DNA from: an uncultured Oscillospiraceae bacterium
GTDB lineage: Bacteria; Bacillota; Clostridia; Oscillospirales; Oscillospiraceae
Length of the DNA stretch: 5,407 nt
Direction: 5' to 3'
Assembly: GCA_905233595.1 (NCBI GenBank)
Contig: CAJOFI010000107.1
Location: 7,990 to 13,396 of the forward strand
Shown: one piece after another, positions 4,720-5,407 of the stretch
Position numbering within the stretch: the stretch's first letter is position 1
How the letters are laid out: each line of letters opens with the position of its first letter
The notes under the pieces: model-generated
Seen by the model: the letters and a program-made list of their open reading frames with translations, nothing else
The model's database searches: none
What the model was told of the DNA's origin: nothing
Program-made: the position numbers and the translations under genes

Positions 4720-5407
4720 TCGTCCTCACCTCCGGCAATGACTTCCTCGATCTGCTTCTTCATCTCGGCGCTGATGGCGTCGTAGGCGGCCTGATAGCTC
4801 TCGGCGTCCGCCATCTTCGCGCGGCCGATCTTCTCGCGGGCGGCAATGGCGAACAGGCCGTCCATGCGCGCGCCCTTGCCCAGCGCCTCGCGGCACATGG
4901 TATCGAAGCGCAGCACCAGATCCAGCAGTGCGAACTGCTTGCCGTAGGAGGAGTAGGCGTCCTCGTCCACGAAGGCGTTCTGCTGCAGAAAGTCCTCGCG
5001 GATGCTCTTGGCGGTCTCCATGGTGAGGCGGTCGGCGGGAGAGAGCGCGTCCTGACCCACGAGGCGGACGATCTCCTGCAGCTCGCTCTCCTCCTGGAGG
5101 ATGTGCATGGCTCTCGTGCGGTTTTGCATATAGGTCTCGCCGAACTGCTCGGTGTACCAGGGAGCCAGGGAATCCAGATACAGCGAATAGGAGGTCAGCC
5201 AGTTGATGGCCGGGAAGTGGCGGGCGTAGGCGAGGCTGGAGTCGAGCGCCCAGAAGACCTTGACGATGCGCATCGTGGCCTGGGACACGGGCTCGGAAAT
5301 ATCGCCGCCCGGAGGCGACACGGCGCCGATCGCGGTGACGGAGCCCTGGCGCGAATCCGCGCCGAGGCACTCGACCACGCCCGCGCGCTCGTAGAACTGC
5401 GCGAGAC
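4716..5407 (-). CDS. atpA: V-type ATP synthase/ATPase catalytic subunit A, C-terminal part
   Basis: Only the last 229 codons are in the window; the full family protein is near 590 residues, so the Walker A P-loop lies outside. The frame is open through the right edge ([15 protein letters not shown]...), so the GTG at 5378 is internal. Visible hallmarks are the nucleotide-site strand and loop [24 protein letters not shown], then [24 protein letters not shown] and SYSLYLDS, followed by the helical C-terminal domain. That domain retains [12 protein letters not shown] (5028-5063), the counterpart of the DELSEED region that subunit B seems to lack. It ends with an acidic tail ([10 protein letters not shown]). 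Subunit A hydrolyses or makes ATP at the A/B interface. It overlaps B by 4 nt, and its last codons contain B's ribosome binding site. Alternative name ntpA. Confidence 0.95.
   Translation of the reverse strand, partial: LAQFYERAGVVECLGADSRQGSVTAIGAVSPPGGDISEPVSQATMRIVKVFWALDSSLAYARHFPAINWLTSYSLYLDSLAPWYTEQFGETYMQNRTRAMHILQEESELQEIVRLVGQDALSPADRLTMETAKSIREDFLQQNAFVDEDAYSSYGKQFALLDLVLRFDTMCREALGKGARMDGLFAIAAREKIGRAKMADAESYQAAYDAISAEMKKQIEEVIAGGEDE
4729..4733 (-). promoter_or_regulatory. Ribosome binding site of subunit B inside the subunit A gene
   Basis: GGAGG on the minus strand, 9 nt before ATG 4719. With the ATGA stop-start overlap it suggests translational coupling of A and B, which are needed in equal 3:3 amounts. 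Confidence 0.75.

Noticed and set aside
3334..4785. A 483-codon open frame on + across the whole subunit B gene
   Set aside because: It is antisense to a clearly recognisable, family-conserved B subunit. Its translation is a low-complexity mix rich in Gly, Ala, Val, His and Asp with no family resemblance, as expected from the reverse strand of GC-rich coding DNA.

Overview
The window looks like the chromosome of a GC-rich, anaerobic, gut-type Firmicute. An Oscillospirales/Ruminococcaceae-like host is my inference. It rests on a bacterial V-type (A/V-type) ATPase operon, a chromosomal TraX-family gene, a Clostridia-style PIG-L deacetylase, strong GGAGG ribosome binding sites, and intergenic palindromes of the 'ggctcccc...gggagc...gcgaagc' kind that I associate with that group. 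No rRNA or marker gene is present to prove it.

Layout. Positions 1-1002 (+) hold the 3' part of a PIG-L/LmbE-family zinc-dependent deacetylase whose start lies outside the window. Positions 1003-1393 are a non-coding gap between converging genes. It is filled with inverted repeats: a 132-bp MITE-like element (1119-1250), a perfect 14-bp-arm palindrome (1257-1304), a GC-rich hairpin (1328-1349), and two related inverted stretches that bracket the gap. From 2597 down to 1394 (-) run an 11-nt-overlapping pair, a GNAT N-acetyltransferase followed by a TraX-family membrane protein. From 5407 down to 2659 (-) runs the 3' part of the V-type ATPase operon: subunit A (partial), B and D. A perfect 16-bp hairpin separates subunit D from the GNAT gene.

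How the genes relate. A and B form the catalytic hexamer and D is the central rotor shaft of the V1 motor. A and B overlap by 4 nt and are probably translationally coupled. B and D are instead separated by about 120 bp holding a three-hairpin repeat element with a tandemly duplicated 15-bp unit, and D starts at TTG behind a strong Shine-Dalgarno. The GNAT-traX pair has little room for its own promoter and may depend on read-through past the hairpin after D.

The most notable observation is that subunit B appears to lack about 28 internal residues. By comparison with B sequences I recall, the lost block is the C-terminal helix-turn-helix equivalent to the DELSEED region of F1-beta, which faces the rotor. 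Subunit A keeps its corresponding segment. The rest of B is intact and the junction sits on a short direct repeat. I see no CRISPR array, tRNA, rRNA, prophage or complete transposase gene here.
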